A DNA stretch of 64,000 nt from Enterobacteriaceae bacterium B14 (GTDB lineage: Bacteria > Pseudomonadota > Gammaproteobacteria > Enterobacterales > Enterobacteriaceae), in the NCBI GenBank assembly GCA_000307305.1, contig DF158883.1, forward strand, positions 296,989-360,988, in the 5' to 3' direction. Positions 41,484 to 52,139 of this stretch are shown piece after piece. The notes under the pieces were generated by a model that did no database searches, had not been told where the DNA came from, and saw only the letters and a list, made by a program, of their open reading frames with translations. Position numbers and translations under genes: made by a program. How positions within the stretch are numbered: position 1 is the stretch's first letter; the number at the start of each line of letters is the position of its first letter.

Positions 41484-43283
41484 ATGACCGAGAAACTTTC
41501 GCAATACCATCAGGTAGCTAGAGTTCAACAACAAATTGAGCAGCATCCAGAACGCATCGCATTTCGTGAATGGCGTGCTGAGCAAGAGCATAAAATGGCG
41601 TGGGGGAAGATTGGAGAGCATATATCCTCTATTGCCCGTGCGCTGCTTGCCAGAGGTATCGAAGTACAAGACAGCGTGGCTATCTTTGCCAATAACAGCA
41701 TGAACTGGTCGCTGGTCGATTTAGCTATTCTTCACATTCGTGCGGTGAGTGTGCCGATTTACGCCACTAATACGGCATCACAATCTTCCTTCATCATTAA
41801 TGATGCTGATGTACGAATCTTATTTGTGGGCGAACAGGCTCAAATGGATGCTGCACTTGCTCTGCTAGGGGTTTGCCCGAAGATTGAGCTGATTGTGGCA
41901 ATGAATGAGAACGTAGACCTGAAAGGGTGTGAAAAAGCGTGCCATTTAGCCGCGTTCGAGGCCTCTGCCACCGATGAGTATCAGGCTGAGCTACAGCAGC
42001 GCATTGAAGAGTGTAATCTTAACGATCTTTTCACCTTGATTTATACCTCTGGCACAACAGGGGAACCAAAGGGTGTGATGCTCGATTATCGCAATATGGC
42101 TACGCAGCTTAAATTACATGATGAGCGTCTTGCTGTATCCGAAAGTGATGTTTCACTGAGTTTCTTGCCTCTGTCACATGTTTTTGAGCGGGCATGGAGT
42201 TTTTATGTGATGCATAGCGGTGCGCAGAATGTGTATTTGGGTAACACGAATCTTGTACGTGAAGCCATGCAGGCAGTAAAACCAACAGTAATGTGTGCCG
42301 TTCCACGTTTCTACGAAAAAGTCTTCAGTGCAATCCACGACAAAGTGGCTTTGGCACCTTGGCATCGTCGCATGGTGTTCAACACGGCGATGTGGTGTGG
42401 GAAGAAAATGTTCTGGGCAAAATGTGAGGGTCGCACACCTTCTGCATTGACTCGGCAGATGTACCGATTAGCAGATAAAGCGGTCCTCAGTAAGCTAAGA
42501 GCACTGCTAGGTGGGCGCATTCGCTTTATGCCTGCGGCGGGTGCAAAGCTGGATGACAACATTATTCTATTTTTCCAATCTATCGGCGTTAACGTGAAAT
42601 ATGGTTACGGCATGACAGAAACCTGTGCCACGGTTTCTTGTTGGGAGGATAACCGCTTCCGTTTTGGTTCTATTGGCCAGCCTCTGCCTGGTATTGACGT
42701 TCGCATTGGGCAGGATAAAGAGATTCAGGTACGCGGCGATATCGTTATGCGTGGCTATTTTAATAAACCACTGGAAACGGCAGCAACGTTCACTGACGAC
42801 GGGTGGTTGAAAACGGGTGATGCAGGAGAATTGGATGAGCAGGGGAACCTGTTTATTACCGAGCGCTTGAAAGACCTAATGAAAACCTCCGGCGGCAAAT
42901 ATATTGCTCCGCAAATGATTGAGGGGACATTAGGGCAGGATAGATTTATTGATCAGATTGCTATTATTGCCGATACGCGCAAATTTGTTTCTGCGTTAAT
43001 TGTTCCCTGTTTTGAACAATTGGAAGAGTATGCACGCTCTATTAATCTGAAATATAAAGACCGGCTCGAATTGTTGCGCCATAGCCATATTGTAGAAATG
43101 TTCGATGCGCGTTTGTGTGAGTTGCAAAAAGAGCTGGCAAGGTTCGAGCAAGTGAAAAAATTTACTCTGTTACCGAACGCCTTCTCTATGGAGTTAGGGG
43201 AGCTAACGCCAACGCTGAAATTACGCCGTACCGTGATACAGCAGCGTTACCATCGCGAAATAGAATCAATGTATTTGAATTAA
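41484..43283 (+). CDS. Long-chain fatty-acyl-CoA ligase, FadD15/FAA1 type
   Basis: AMP-forming adenylate ligase, 599 residues from ATG 41484 (an in-frame TTG at 41445 would add 13). The P-loop YTSGTTGEPKGVM is at about residues 187-199, followed by FLPLSHVFERAW, the YGYGMTETCA motif, TGDAGELDEQGNLFITERLKDLMKTSGGK and a C-terminal lid. This layout is that of the FadD15/bacterial FAA1 branch, distinct from E. coli FadD. It should activate medium or long-chain acids to acyl-CoA. The Shine-Dalgarno is weak at both starts. It stands alone with its own terminator. Confidence 0.88.
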   Translation: MTEKLSQYHQVARVQQQIEQHPERIAFREWRAEQEHKMAWGKIGEHISSIARALLARGIEVQDSVAIFANNSMNWSLVDLAILHIRAVSVPIYATNTASQSSFIINDADVRILFVGEQAQMDAALALLGVCPKIELIVAMNENVDLKGCEKACHLAAFEASATDEYQAELQQRIEECNLNDLFTLIYTSGTTGEPKGVMLDYRNMATQLKLHDERLAVSESDVSLSFLPLSHVFERAWSFYVMHSGAQNVYLGNTNLVREAMQAVKPTVMCAVPRFYEKVFSAIHDKVALAPWHRRMVFNTAMWCGKKMFWAKCEGRTPSALTRQMYRLADKAVLSKLRALLGGRIRFMPAAGAKLDDNIILFFQSIGVNVKYGYGMTETCATVSCWEDNRFRFGSIGQPLPGIDVRIGQDKEIQVRGDIVMRGYFNKPLETAATFTDDGWLKTGDAGELDEQGNLFITERLKDLMKTSGGKYIAPQMIEGTLGQDRFIDQIAIIADTRKFVSALIVPCFEQLEEYARSINLKYKDRLELLRHSHIVEMFDARLCELQKELARFEQVKKFTLLPNAFSMELGELTPTLKLRRTVIQQRYHREIESMYLN

Positions 43284-43293
43284 TGTTTGTTTT

Positions 43294-43320
43294 AAACGGG
43301 TGGTGAATACCGCCCGTTTC
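43294..43320 (+). terminator. Terminator after acyl-CoA ligase gene
   Basis: AAACGGGTGG / CCGCCCGTTT stem (one G-T pair), 43294-43303 with 43310-43319, just after the stop; the T-tail is short. Confidence 0.6.
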
Positions 43321-43654
43321 CTGCCTTGCACTATCATTTCACTCTGTATACTCTCTGTTTTTAGCGTCTTATCCTAATTAACCTCCGTTCTTGCGCTACA
43401 ATTTGGAATTATTACTAATACTTTCCTCTTTTGATTGGCTTTTTATCCTGTAAATTTATCAATGCACAGTGATGATGAGAATCTCTTATCCATATCCACT
43501 TTTTTGGGGTTTGCCTGACCGAAAAAGCGGCGGTATGGTAAAGAAGATATTTATTAGAAAACACGAAGAATTTTATATTGGGGATTACCCCAACGACTGT
43601 GCGTTGTCAAAAGCGTAAATTACCCACAAAACATGTAAGCCGGGAGGCAAACCC
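43321..43654 (+). promoter_or_regulatory. ilvIH upstream region
   Basis: 334 bases of A+T-rich DNA before ilvI, where Lrp sites cluster in E. coli; individual Lrp sites cannot be assigned by eye. It contains a perfect dyad TTGGGG-ATTA-CCCCAA at 43578-43593 in the probable leader. No gene is visible. Confidence 0.4.
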
Positions 43655-45373
43655 ATGGAGATGTTGTCAGGAGCCGAGATAGTAGTCCGATCGCTTATCG
43701 ATCAGGGCGTGAAGCATGTATTCGGTTATCCGGGCGGGGCCGTGCTCGATATATACGATGCCTTGCATACGGTTGGGGGAATCGAGCATGTGCTAGTGCG
43801 CCATGAGCAAGGTGCTGTGCATATGGCTGATGGTTTAGCTCGAGCAACGGGTGAAGTGGGTGTCGTACTTGTGACGTCTGGGCCGGGGGCAACCAATGCG
43901 ATAACGGGTATTGCAACGGCTTATATGGATTCAATACCTCTGGTGATTTTATCGGGGCAGGTAGCAAGCTCGCTGATTGGTAATGATGCCTTTCAGGAGT
44001 GTGACATGGTGGGGATTTCCCGTCCTGTCGTGAAACACAGTTTTTTGGTTAAACACACAGAAGATATCTCTACTGTATTAAAAAAAGCATTCTATCTGGC
44101 AGCAAGTGGTCGCCCTGGGCCTGTGGTGGTTGATCTGCCAAAGGATATCCTTAACCCGGCCAACAAGATCCCTTACTCCTACCCCGATCAAGTGAGTATG
44201 CGTTCTTATAACCCAACGGTTCAGGGCCACAAAGGGCAAATCAAACGTGCTTTACAGGCACTGCTGAAAGCGAAAAAACCGGTGATTTATGCAGGTGGCG
44301 GTGTTATCACTTCTGGCTGCCATGAAGAACTTAAGGTGTTAGCCGAGAAGCTAAATATTCCTGTGACGACCTCATTAATGGGGCTAGGTGCTTTCCCTGG
44401 CACGCATAAACAGTCTGTCGGTATGCTGGGTATGCATGGGACTTATGAAGCCAATATGACGATGCATAATGCCGATTTGATCTTTGGTATTGGTGTTCGT
44501 TTTGATGACCGCACGACCAACAATCTTGAGAAATACTGCCCTCATGCGACGGTATTGCATATTGATATAGACCCGACGTCTATTTCTAAAACGGTATCGG
44601 CAGATGTGCCTATCGTTGGTGATGCCAAACAGGTTCTGCAACAGATGTTAGAACTGGTAAACCAAGGGGATAGCGCTCAGGACTACGATGGATTACGTGA
44701 CTGGTGGAATAACATTGATCAGTGGCGCAAGCGCGAGAGCCTGAAATATAAAACCGACTCTGAAAAGATCAAACCACAGGCGGTTATCGAAACGCTGTAT
44801 CGCCTAACTAAAGGTAATGCTTATATCGCTTCTGATGTAGGGCAGCACCAGATGTTTGCGGCACTTTATTACACCTTCGACCAACCACGTCGTTGGATCA
44901 ACTCTGGTGGCTTAGGCACTATGGGGTTCGGCTTACCTGCTGCACTGGGCGTTAAAATGGCGCTGCCTGAAGAGACGGTGGTTTGTGTTACCGGTGATGG
45001 CAGTATTCAGATGAATATTCAGGAGCTGTCCACTGCGCTGCAATACGACCTGCCGATTATCGTTTTGAACCTAAATAACCGCTTCTTAGGCATGGTGAAG
45101 CAGTGGCAGGATATTATTTATGCTGGGCGTCACTCTCAATCTTATATGGAATCGCTGCCTGACTTTGTGAGAATTGCAGAAGCCTATGGGCATGTCGGTA
45201 TCGCTATTCGTTCGCCGGATGAGTTAGAAAGTAAGTTGGCGGAAGCGTTGGCGGTTAAGAATCGTTTAGTCTTTGTCGATGTCACCGTCGATGAAACGGA
45301 GCACGTATATCCGATGCAGATCCGTGGTGGTGGAATGGACGAAATGTGGTTAAGCAAAACGGAGAGGAGTTAA
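43655..45373 (+). CDS. ilvI: Acetolactate synthase III large subunit
   Basis: ThDP-dependent synthesis of acetolactate or acetohydroxybutyrate for valine, isoleucine and leucine. 572 residues; N-terminal [34 protein letters not shown] with the catalytic Glu, and the ThDP motif GDGSIQMN...NN. Shine-Dalgarno GGGAGG precedes the ATG by about eight bases. ilvH follows two bases after the stop. Confidence 0.98.
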   Translation: MEMLSGAEIVVRSLIDQGVKHVFGYPGGAVLDIYDALHTVGGIEHVLVRHEQGAVHMADGLARATGEVGVVLVTSGPGATNAITGIATAYMDSIPLVILSGQVASSLIGNDAFQECDMVGISRPVVKHSFLVKHTEDISTVLKKAFYLAASGRPGPVVVDLPKDILNPANKIPYSYPDQVSMRSYNPTVQGHKGQIKRALQALLKAKKPVIYAGGGVITSGCHEELKVLAEKLNIPVTTSLMGLGAFPGTHKQSVGMLGMHGTYEANMTMHNADLIFGIGVRFDDRTTNNLEKYCPHATVLHIDIDPTSISKTVSADVPIVGDAKQVLQQMLELVNQGDSAQDYDGLRDWWNNIDQWRKRESLKYKTDSEKIKPQAVIETLYRLTKGNAYIASDVGQHQMFAALYYTFDQPRRWINSGGLGTMGFGLPAALGVKMALPEETVVCVTGDGSIQMNIQELSTALQYDLPIIVLNLNNRFLGMVKQWQDIIYAGRHSQSYMESLPDFVRIAEAYGHVGIAIRSPDELESKLAEALAVKNRLVFVDVTVDETEHVYPMQIRGGGMDEMWLSKTERS

Positions 45374-45375
45374 TT

Positions 45376-45867
45376 ATGCGCCGGATTTTATCTGTATTAC
45401 TGGAAAACGAATCAGGCGCATTGTCCCGCGTTATCGGCCTGTTCTCTCAGCGTGGCTACAACATTGAAAGCTTAACGGTTGCGCCAACCGATGACCCAAC
45501 ACTTTCACGTATGACCATCCAGACAGTGGGCGATGCCAAGGTATTAGAGCAGATAGAAAAGCAGTTGCATAAGCTGGTTGATGTACTGCGAGTAAGCGTA
45601 CTGTCTGACGGTGGGCACGTTGAGCGGGAAATTATGTTGGTAAAGCTACAGGCCACTGGTTATGCACGTGAAGAGGTGAAGCGCAGTGCCGATATCTTCC
45701 GTGGGCAAATCGTCGATGTCACATCTTCTCTCTATACCGTGCAGCTTGCTGGCACCAGCGATAAACTCGATGCGTTTTTAAATGCGGTCAGAGAAGTGGC
45801 TGAGATTGTCGAGGTAGCGCGTTCTGGCATTGTTGGTGTTTCCCGTGGTGATAAGATAATGCGTTAA
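45376..45867 (+). CDS. ilvH: Acetolactate synthase III regulatory subunit
   Basis: Valine-sensitive regulatory subunit: N-terminal ACT domain ([32 protein letters not shown] region) and C-terminal ALS domain. 163 residues, as in E. coli. ATG 45376 with GGAGAGGAG upstream; a longer frame from 45346 lies inside ilvI and is rejected. Confidence 0.98.
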   Translation: MRRILSVLLENESGALSRVIGLFSQRGYNIESLTVAPTDDPTLSRMTIQTVGDAKVLEQIEKQLHKLVDVLRVSVLSDGGHVEREIMLVKLQATGYAREEVKRSADIFRGQIVDVTSSLYTVQLAGTSDKLDAFLNAVREVAEIVEVARSGIVGVSRGDKIMR

Positions 45868-45896
45868 TTTTTTTCGATTATTCTCTTATCTTTACT

Positions 45897-45934
45897 CAAG
45901 AGGCTCACAATATGTGTTGAGCCTCTTGTTTTTA
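45897..45934 (+). terminator. ilvIH terminator
   Basis: AAGAGGCTCA / TGAGCCTCTT perfect 10-bp stem (45898-45907 with 45918-45927) followed by GTTTTTA. Confidence 0.9.
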
Positions 45935-46017
45935 CCTTTCTTAATGATCTCTTTCAGCAAAAGCGGTTGCTCAGAGTGGTTTTCTGCGGTTAGATCATTT
46001 TTAAATGCAGACAAGAA

Positions 46018-46092
46018 TAAGGGAAAGACAATTCTTTCCCTAAAAGCAGATAACTTTTTGGGAGGCATCTATGTTGAGATGTTGCCTTTTTA
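46018..46092 (+). promoter_or_regulatory. cra leader with two hairpins, second terminator-like
   Basis: AGGGAAAG-N6-CTTTCCCT (46020-46041) is a perfect hairpin. It is followed by CATCT / AGATG with a GG / CC extension across a bulge (46064-46086) and then TTTTT, 28 bases before cra. This looks like an attenuator; the mechanism is inference. E. coli also has a leader before cra. Confidence 0.4.
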
Positions 46093-46118
46093 TACCTGTG
46101 AGCCAATAAGGGGTTAAC

Positions 46119-47123
46119 GTGAAGCTCGATGAAATTGCTCGCTTAGCGGGTGTTTCGCGGACAACTGCCAGTTATGTGATTAATGGCAAAGCGAAACAAT
46201 ATCGTGTCAGCGATAAAACTGTCGAAAAAGTAATGGCCGTTGTCAGGGAGCATAATTATCACCCTAATGCTGTTGCTGCGGGATTACGTGCAGGAAAGAC
46301 TCGCTCAATAGGCTTGGTCATTCCTGATTTAGAAAATACCAGCTATACGCGAATCGCAAATTATTTGGAGCGTCAGGCTCGCCAGCGTGGTTATCAACTG
46401 CTGATTGCCTGCTCTGAGGATCAACCTGATAATGAAATGCGCTGTGTAGAACATCTTTTACAGCGTCAGGTTGATGCCATCATCGTTTCCACGTCTTTGC
46501 CTCCTGAGCATCCTTTCTATCAGCGCTGGATTGGCGACGCCTTTCCGGTGATTGCGCTGGATCGGGCATTGGATCGAGAACACTTCATTAGCGTTGTCGG
46601 AGCGGATCAGGAAGATGCCGAGATGTTAGCCGGTGAATTGCGAAAGTTTCCTTCTGAATCGGTGCTTTATGTTGGTGCACTGCCTGAGCTTTCCGTTAGT
46701 TTCTTGCGTGAGCAGGGGTTTCAGCAGGCGTGGAAAGATGACAAGAGACAGATTAACTATCTCTATGCAAACAGCTATGAGCGCGATGCAGCAGCTGCAC
46801 TGTTTGGCGAATGGTTAGACAAAAACGAGATGCCGCAGGCGCTGTTTACTACGTCTTTCGCCCTATTACAGGGGGTAATGGATGTGGTGCTGCGTAAGTA
46901 TGGGCAATTGCCGACGGAGTTAGCGATTGCTACTTTCGGTGACAATGAATTGTTAGATTTTCTACAGTGCCCGGTCTTATCTGTTGCACAGCGCCACCGA
47001 GATATTGCTGAGCGAGTATTAGAAATGGTATTAGCCAGCCTTGATGAGCCTAAAAAACCAAAAGCAGGTTTAACGCGTATTCGCCGTGATTTATTAAAAC
47101 GCGGTAGCTTAAGCCGAAAATAA
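46119..47123 (+). CDS. cra: Catabolite repressor/activator Cra (FruR)
   Basis: LacI-family regulator balancing glycolysis and gluconeogenesis in response to fructose phosphates. 334 residues, as in E. coli. Helix-turn-helix [25 protein letters not shown], hinge with [22 protein letters not shown] and a periplasmic-binding-protein-like core. Start is GTG with AAGGGG upstream. Confidence 0.97.
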   Translation: MKLDEIARLAGVSRTTASYVINGKAKQYRVSDKTVEKVMAVVREHNYHPNAVAAGLRAGKTRSIGLVIPDLENTSYTRIANYLERQARQRGYQLLIACSEDQPDNEMRCVEHLLQRQVDAIIVSTSLPPEHPFYQRWIGDAFPVIALDRALDREHFISVVGADQEDAEMLAGELRKFPSESVLYVGALPELSVSFLREQGFQQAWKDDKRQINYLYANSYERDAAAALFGEWLDKNEMPQALFTTSFALLQGVMDVVLRKYGQLPTELAIATFGDNELLDFLQCPVLSVAQRHRDIAERVLEMVLASLDEPKKPKAGLTRIRRDLLKRGSLSRK

Positions 47124-47138
47124 CGTAATTGATGATGT

Positions 47139-47177
47139 GAAAAAATCACCGTGAGTAAATGAGTTACCCACGGTGAT
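47139..47177 (-). terminator. Terminator between convergent cra and alaE
   Basis: 14-bp stem with one mismatch (ATCACCGTGAGTAA / TTACCCACGGTGAT, 47145-47158 with 47164-47177). The T-run is on the minus strand, so it terminates alaE best; it may also end cra transcripts. Confidence 0.8.
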
Positions 47178-47249
47178 AGTAATAAATTTATATGTTTTAA
47201 TCAGGGGGCTTGTTTTAAAAAAGTTTTATTTATCGATAATGCAAATAAA

Positions 47250-47687
47250 TTATATATATCCCACTACTCGAAATAATCTTCTGCAATATTCAAGAAAGTA
47301 ACCATAAGCCACCCCCATGACCATAGAGATGATAGCGTTACTCATCACTGCTGTTGTTATCTGCCCCCAATCCGCTCCGACAGCCCACAAAATAGCTGCA
47401 TAGACAGGCGATTGGAAACTGACATAAGCGAGAAGGTCTCCAAGATTTTTAGCTAAAAAATTTGTACTGATACGGCTTGCTGTTCGTATAAATGCATCAC
47501 GATAAACGCCGTAAGGCCAAGCAATAAGGATATTTACAGGTATCGAGAGAAGGCGGGATTCAAGCGATTGGTGGAATGTCATACCTGAAACAAAGACTTC
47601 GATTATCATCCCAACAATGAAGCAGTAGACCACCATTGCGAAGGTATCCGCGGCAGCACTACGTAAATTGGTTTTTGAAGATGACAT
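47250..47687 (-). CDS. alaE: L-alanine exporter AlaE
   Basis: 145-residue inner-membrane protein with about four helices, strongly like E. coli AlaE (YgaW, 149): [47 protein letters not shown] and [16 protein letters not shown]. It exports alanine, guarding against build-up from peptides. In E. coli the gene lies elsewhere; here it sits between cra and mraZ, convergent with cra. Confidence 0.93.
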   Translation of the reverse strand: MSSSKTNLRSAAADTFAMVVYCFIVGMIIEVFVSGMTFHQSLESRLLSIPVNILIAWPYGVYRDAFIRTASRISTNFLAKNLGDLLAYVSFQSPVYAAILWAVGADWGQITTAVMSNAIISMVMGVAYGYFLEYCRRLFRVVGYI

Positions 47688-48432
47688 AACTAAGATTTCC
47701 CTTGTTTCTTGGTTTTTTAATCTATTATTTTGATTGTTTGCTAGTGTATATCACCTAAAATAAAACCGGAAGTAGTGTTAACTACTTATATTTGATTGTT
47801 TTTTGTTCGATTACAGTCATAGATGAGCTATTTTTGAACTTCATGAATATTTTTTATTGTAATCATCAGTATCTTATTAAAAATCAATTGATTATATTTT
47901 TTAGTATGTGAGTTTTTTTGCGAGGTAAACTTAAACGTGGTGGTAATATTGTTATTTTAAATTAATAGCTTATTAAACAAGGTGGTATTAACACATGACT
48001 ATACCAATAGAAATAAAATAGTTATTTTTTAGTTAGTTTAGCCGCACATATAAAAACAAAAGGAAAGAGATAAATTTTGAGTCATTTTTAGAGTAGACTT
48101 ACTCCGCATTATATTCGGATAAAAGCTCATTATTTGTATGGTTATTTTGGCTTTTGCCCCTTTATCCTTATTTTTCGTTACTTGCATAGTAAATTCCAAT
48201 ATCTGACTTTATTACTCCCATTCATGGGTCAATTGGGATTTTTTTACAAAAAAGAAAAATTAAATTATTTTCTAGTGTTTTTGTGGTGTTTTTGAAAATG
48301 TCTAAAATCTCCGCAATATTTTTTTCACTTAATCAACATGTTAGTTACCTGATTATAAATAGTAGGAAGAGCGATCCCTCTTGAATCCCCTCAATAGTAC
48401 AGAAAATATTGTCAAACCGCGTCGGCCTTGGC
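47688..48432. other. Long A+T-rich gap between alaE and the mra promoter
   Basis: About 745 bases, dense in A and T tracts, upstream of two divergent genes. No protein gene is supported. It contains one orphan terminator-like structure at 48216-48245 (TCCCA / TGGGA then seven T). Confidence 0.4.
48216..48246 (+). terminator. Orphan terminator-like hairpin
   Basis: TCCCA (48216-48220) pairs with TGGGA (48234-48238) and is followed by TTTTTTT. The stem is short and the loop long, with a competing CCCA-TTCA-TGGG hairpin. No gene upstream on this strand explains it. Confidence 0.3.
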
Positions 48433-48462
48433 TTGACAAGCTTTTCATACCCTCCGTAAACT
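48433..48462 (+). promoter_or_regulatory. Pmra promoter of the dcw cluster
   Basis: TTGACA (48433-48438), 18-base spacer, TAAACT (48457-48462), about 60 bases before mraZ and directly before the MraZ repeats, as in E. coli. Confidence 0.7.
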
Positions 48463-48470
48463 TCCTAAAT

Positions 48471-48505
48471 GTGGTAAATTGTGGTGTAAAGTGGTGAAAG
48501 TAGGT
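48471..48505 (+). promoter_or_regulatory. MraZ box, variant repeats
   Basis: Three direct repeats beginning GTGGT at 48471, 48481 and 48491 (exact 10-base spacing), then TAGGT at 48501. E. coli MraZ binds TGGG repeats with the same spacing just after this promoter; here the third G is T. Confidence 0.75.
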
Positions 48506-48523
48506 AACCGGGGGTAATCCAGG

Positions 48524-48982
48524 GTGTATCGCGGGGCAACGACAATTAATCTCGACAACAAAGGGCGGCTTGCTGTGCCAACCCGATATCGGGATTTGTT
48601 GAATGAGGAGTCTCAAGGTCAGATGGTATGTACCATCGATCTTCATCAACCGTGCCTACTACTTTATCCGTTGCCTGAGTGGGAAGTGATAGAAAGAAAA
48701 CTATCCCGCTTATCAAGTATGAATCCCGCAGAGCGACGTGTTCAGCGGCTGTTATTAGGGCACGCAAGCGAATGCCAAATGGATAGTGCAGGGCGCATAT
48801 TATTGGCAAATACGTTAAGACAGCATGCGGGCCTAGAAAAAGAAGTGATGCTAGTGGGGCAGTTCAATAAGTTTGAGCTGTGGGATGAGAAAGCATGGTA
48901 TCTGCAAATTGAGAAAGATATCAATGCTGAACAATCCGCTATGGAGCCTTTATCCGAGCGGTTACAGGATTTATCACTATAA
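48524..48982 (+). CDS. mraZ: Transcriptional regulator MraZ
   Basis: AbrB-like ring-forming DNA-binding protein repressing its own dcw promoter. 152 residues, as in E. coli, with two SpoVT/AbrB repeats ([16 protein letters not shown] and [16 protein letters not shown]). Start is GTG at 48524. The MraZ box is 20-50 bases upstream. Confidence 0.97.
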   Translation: MYRGATTINLDNKGRLAVPTRYRDLLNEESQGQMVCTIDLHQPCLLLYPLPEWEVIERKLSRLSSMNPAERRVQRLLLGHASECQMDSAGRILLANTLRQHAGLEKEVMLVGQFNKFELWDEKAWYLQIEKDINAEQSAMEPLSERLQDLSL

Positions 48983-48984
48983 AC

Positions 48985-49926
48985 ATGTGCCAAGAGTTCC
49001 AACATACCACCGTATTGCTAGATGAGGCCGTTAACGGCCTTGCGCTTAAGCAGGATGGCATTTACATCGATGGCACATTTGGCCGCGGTGGACACTCACG
49101 CCTAATTTTGTCCTTGCTGGGGCCAGAAGGGCGTTTAATTGCTATTGATCGCGACCCACAAGCGATTGCGGTAGCGAAAGATATTACCGATCCTCGTTTC
49201 TCTATTATTCATGGGCCTTTCTCCGATCTTTCCAACTATATAAAAGAACTAGAATTGCTGGGAAAGATCGACGGTGTCTTACTCGACTTGGGCGTTTCAT
49301 CCCCACAATTGGATGATGCCGAGCGGGGCTTCTCTTTTATGCGTGACGGGCCATTAGATATGCGAATGGACCCTACTCGCGGGCTTTCTGCTGCTCAGTG
49401 GCTGTTAAAAGCAGATGACGAAGAAATTGCATGGGTGCTGAAGACCTTTGGTGAAGAGCGTTTTGCCAAGCGTATTGCCCGGGCTATCGTTGAGCGTAAT
49501 CGTGAGCAACCGATGAGCAGAACCCACGAACTTGCATCTCTTATTGCGAGTGCAACGCCGATTCGCGATAAACATAAACACCCTGCAACGCGTTCTTTTC
49601 AGGCAATTCGCATTTACATCAACAGCGAGTTAGAAGAGATTGAGTGCGCTTTAGAGGGCGCATTAGATGTTCTTGCACCAACTGGAAGGCTGTCGGTGAT
49701 CAGTTTTCACTCTTTAGAAGATCGTATCGTAAAACGTTTTATCCGCCAGCATAGCAAGGGGCCAAATGTGCCAGCTGGATTACCTATGACGGAAGAGCAA
49801 CTGAACGCTAAAGGCGGGCGGAAATTGAAGTCGCTGGGAAAAATGATGCCTTCGGAACATGAGGTCTCTCAAAATCCTCGCGCCCGTAGCTCAGTTTTAC
49901 GTTTTGCGGAGCGTACAGAGCAATGA
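48985..49926 (+). CDS. rsmH: 16S rRNA m4C1402 methyltransferase
   Basis: MraW; N4-methylates C1402 of 16S rRNA. 313 residues; SAM motif [34 protein letters not shown] and [13 protein letters not shown]. Starts two bases after mraZ and overlaps ftsL by four. Confidence 0.98.
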   Translation: MCQEFQHTTVLLDEAVNGLALKQDGIYIDGTFGRGGHSRLILSLLGPEGRLIAIDRDPQAIAVAKDITDPRFSIIHGPFSDLSNYIKELELLGKIDGVLLDLGVSSPQLDDAERGFSFMRDGPLDMRMDPTRGLSAAQWLLKADDEEIAWVLKTFGEERFAKRIARAIVERNREQPMSRTHELASLIASATPIRDKHKHPATRSFQAIRIYINSELEEIECALEGALDVLAPTGRLSVISFHSLEDRIVKRFIRQHSKGPNVPAGLPMTEEQLNAKGGRKLKSLGKMMPSEHEVSQNPRARSSVLRFAERTEQ

Positions 49927-50243
49927 TGCCAAACGAGCGCCACTCACTGACTAGCGTTATCGGCGGAGATATTTTTCGTCAAGGTAAATTACCGCTGCTT
50001 TGTTTGATTGTGGTGCTTGTGTCAGCCATTGCCGTTGTTTTGACCACTCACCGTACCAGATTACTGATGTCAGAGCGGGAACAGCTCATTCTGGAAAAAG
50101 GCGCATTGGATAACGAATGGCGCAATTTGATTCTTGAAGAAAATGCGCTGGGTGACCATAGCCGAGTTGAGAAAGTGGCAACAGATAAGCTGCAAATGCT
50201 GCATGTTGACCCTACTCAAGAAAATATCGTAGTTCAACAATAA
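49923..50243 (+). CDS. ftsL: Cell division protein FtsL
   Basis: Bitopic divisome protein that joins FtsB and FtsQ and helps activate FtsWI. 106 residues: short cytoplasmic part, one membrane helix (about 24-41, [18 protein letters not shown]) and a periplasmic coiled coil (about 45-85). Two tandem ATG codons at the start. Confidence 0.96.
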   Translation: MMPNERHSLTSVIGGDIFRQGKLPLLCLIVVLVSAIAVVLTTHRTRLLMSEREQLILEKGALDNEWRNLILEENALGDHSRVEKVATDKLQMLHVDPTQENIVVQQ

Positions 50244-50372
50244 ATAACGCGAGTAAAAATTTTTTAAAACAATTCATTATGGGTTGTTAAGTCGTCTGGG
50301 TGCAGCGTCTGTTTGGCTTACAGCCTGTTTATTAAGACACAACAATGTGATGTCGATGATCAAAGAGAGCGA

Positions 50373-52139
50373 ATGAAAGCAGCACGACCGGGTAAAGTGA
50401 AAAGACAAGAAGAACAAGCCAGCTTTGTAAGCTGGCGTTTTGCATTGCTTTGCGGATGTATCGTGTTAGCTATGGCTGCATTAGTTTTGCGTATGAGCTG
50501 GTTGCAAGTGATTAGCCCAGAAAAGTTACTTAAAGAGGGTGATATGCGCTCTTTAAGAACCCAGGAAATCACGACGGCTCGCGGGATGATTACCGACCGC
50601 GCTGGGCGGCCATTAGCGGTGAGTGTACCTGTCGATGCTATTTGGGCCGACCCGAAAGAGGTCAATGAGAAAGGCGGTATTACGGTTGATACTCGCTGGA
50701 AAGCGCTGGCAGATGCGTTGGAAACACCGTTAGATAAGCTCTCTTCTAAAATTAACGCCAATCCGAAAGGGCGATTCGTTTATCTGGCACGACAATTAAC
50801 GCCAGCTGTTTCCGAATATATCCAAAAGCTGAAATTGCCCGGTATCTACCTAAAGCGCGAATCTCGTCGTTATTACCCATCGGGTGAAGTGACCGCTCAC
50901 ATTCTCGGTTTTACCAATATCGACGGGGATGGTATCGAAGGCGTCGAAAGCAGCTTTAACCCATGGCTGAAAGGCCAGTCGGGTGTCAGAACTGTACGTA
51001 AAGACCGCTTTGGTCGGGTTATCGAGGATGTCTCTTCGACTGATAGCCAAGCGGCACATAATCTCGCCTTAAGTATTGATGAGCGCCTACAAGCGATCGT
51101 CTATCGCGAGCTGAATAATGCCGTTGCCTTTAACAAGGCCGAGTCTGGCACCGCGGTTTTGGTTGATGTGAATACGGGAGAAGTGCTGGCGATGGTGAAC
51201 AGCCCGTCTTATAACCCGAACAACCGCGTTGGCACACCGAGCGATTATTTCCGTAACCGAGCGATTACCGATATTTTTGAACCGGGTTCAACGGTGAAGC
51301 CCATGGTTGTTATGAAGGCGTTGGAGCAGCGGGTAGTGAAAGAGAACACGGTTCTCAACACGCTGCCGTACTATGTTAACGGCCATCAGATTAAAGACGT
51401 TGCGCGTTATGCGGAGCTGTCTATTACAGGAATTTTACAGAAGTCGAGTAACGTCGGTGTATCTAAGCTGGCGTTAGCGATGCCGTCCTCTGCGTTAGTA
51501 GATACTTACTCACGCTTTGGATTCGGTAAACCAACCAATTTAGGGCTGGTTGGGGAAAGCAGTGGCCTATACCCTAAAAAACAACGGTGGTCTGACATAG
51601 AGAGGGCCACCTTCTCTTACGGCTATGGACTAATGGTAACTCCGTTACAGTTAGTGCGTGCCTACGCGACAATCGGCAGCTATGGGATATCTCGTCCTCT
51701 GTCGATTACCAAAGTTGATCCTCCCGTTCCTGGTGAGCGCGTTTTCCCTGAATCTGTTGTGCGAACAGTGGTTCATATGATGGAAAGCGTCGCACTGCCA
51801 GGCGGTGGCGGGACTAAGGCAGCCATTAAAGGCTATCGCATTGCTATCAAAACCGGTACCGCGAAAAAAGTGGGGCCGGATGGTAAATATATTAATAAAT
51901 ATATCGCATATACCGCAGGCGTTGCACCAGCGAGTAATCCGCGTTTTGCCCTAGTTGTGGTGATTAATGATCCTCAGGGCGGAAAGTATTACGGCGGTGC
52001 AGTTTCCGCGCCAGTATTTGGTTCCATCATGGGCAGTACGTTACGCACAATGAATATCGAACCAGATGGCTTGGACAGCGTTGATAAAAACGAATTAGTC
52101 ATTAATAAGAAAGGGGATGCAGCAGGTGGCAGATCGTAA
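50373..52139 (+). CDS. ftsI: Peptidoglycan transpeptidase FtsI (PBP3)
   Basis: Septal cross-linking enzyme, partner of FtsW. 588 residues, as in E. coli, from ATG 50373 ([14 protein letters not shown]); the in-frame extension to 50313 is not conserved. One membrane helix (about 25-42), pedestal domain, transpeptidase domain with catalytic Ser in EPGSTVKPM (near 307), SSN in QKSSNVG and KTGT in AIKTGTAKK. It overlaps murE by 14 bases. Confidence 0.97.
   Translation: MKAARPGKVKRQEEQASFVSWRFALLCGCIVLAMAALVLRMSWLQVISPEKLLKEGDMRSLRTQEITTARGMITDRAGRPLAVSVPVDAIWADPKEVNEKGGITVDTRWKALADALETPLDKLSSKINANPKGRFVYLARQLTPAVSEYIQKLKLPGIYLKRESRRYYPSGEVTAHILGFTNIDGDGIEGVESSFNPWLKGQSGVRTVRKDRFGRVIEDVSSTDSQAAHNLALSIDERLQAIVYRELNNAVAFNKAESGTAVLVDVNTGEVLAMVNSPSYNPNNRVGTPSDYFRNRAITDIFEPGSTVKPMVVMKALEQRVVKENTVLNTLPYYVNGHQIKDVARYAELSITGILQKSSNVGVSKLALAMPSSALVDTYSRFGFGKPTNLGLVGESSGLYPKKQRWSDIERATFSYGYGLMVTPLQLVRAYATIGSYGISRPLSITKVDPPVPGERVFPESVVRTVVHMMESVALPGGGGTKAAIKGYRIAIKTGTAKKVGPDGKYINKYIAYTAGVAPASNPRFALVVVINDPQGGKYYGGAVSAPVFGSIMGSTLRTMNIEPDGLDSVDKNELVINKKGDAAGGRS

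Noticed and set aside
45914..46117. 67-codon frame ending two bases before cra
   Set aside because: Starts within the ilvIH terminator; no Shine-Dalgarno, and unlike E. coli FruL. The hairpins crossing it suggest a noncoding leader.
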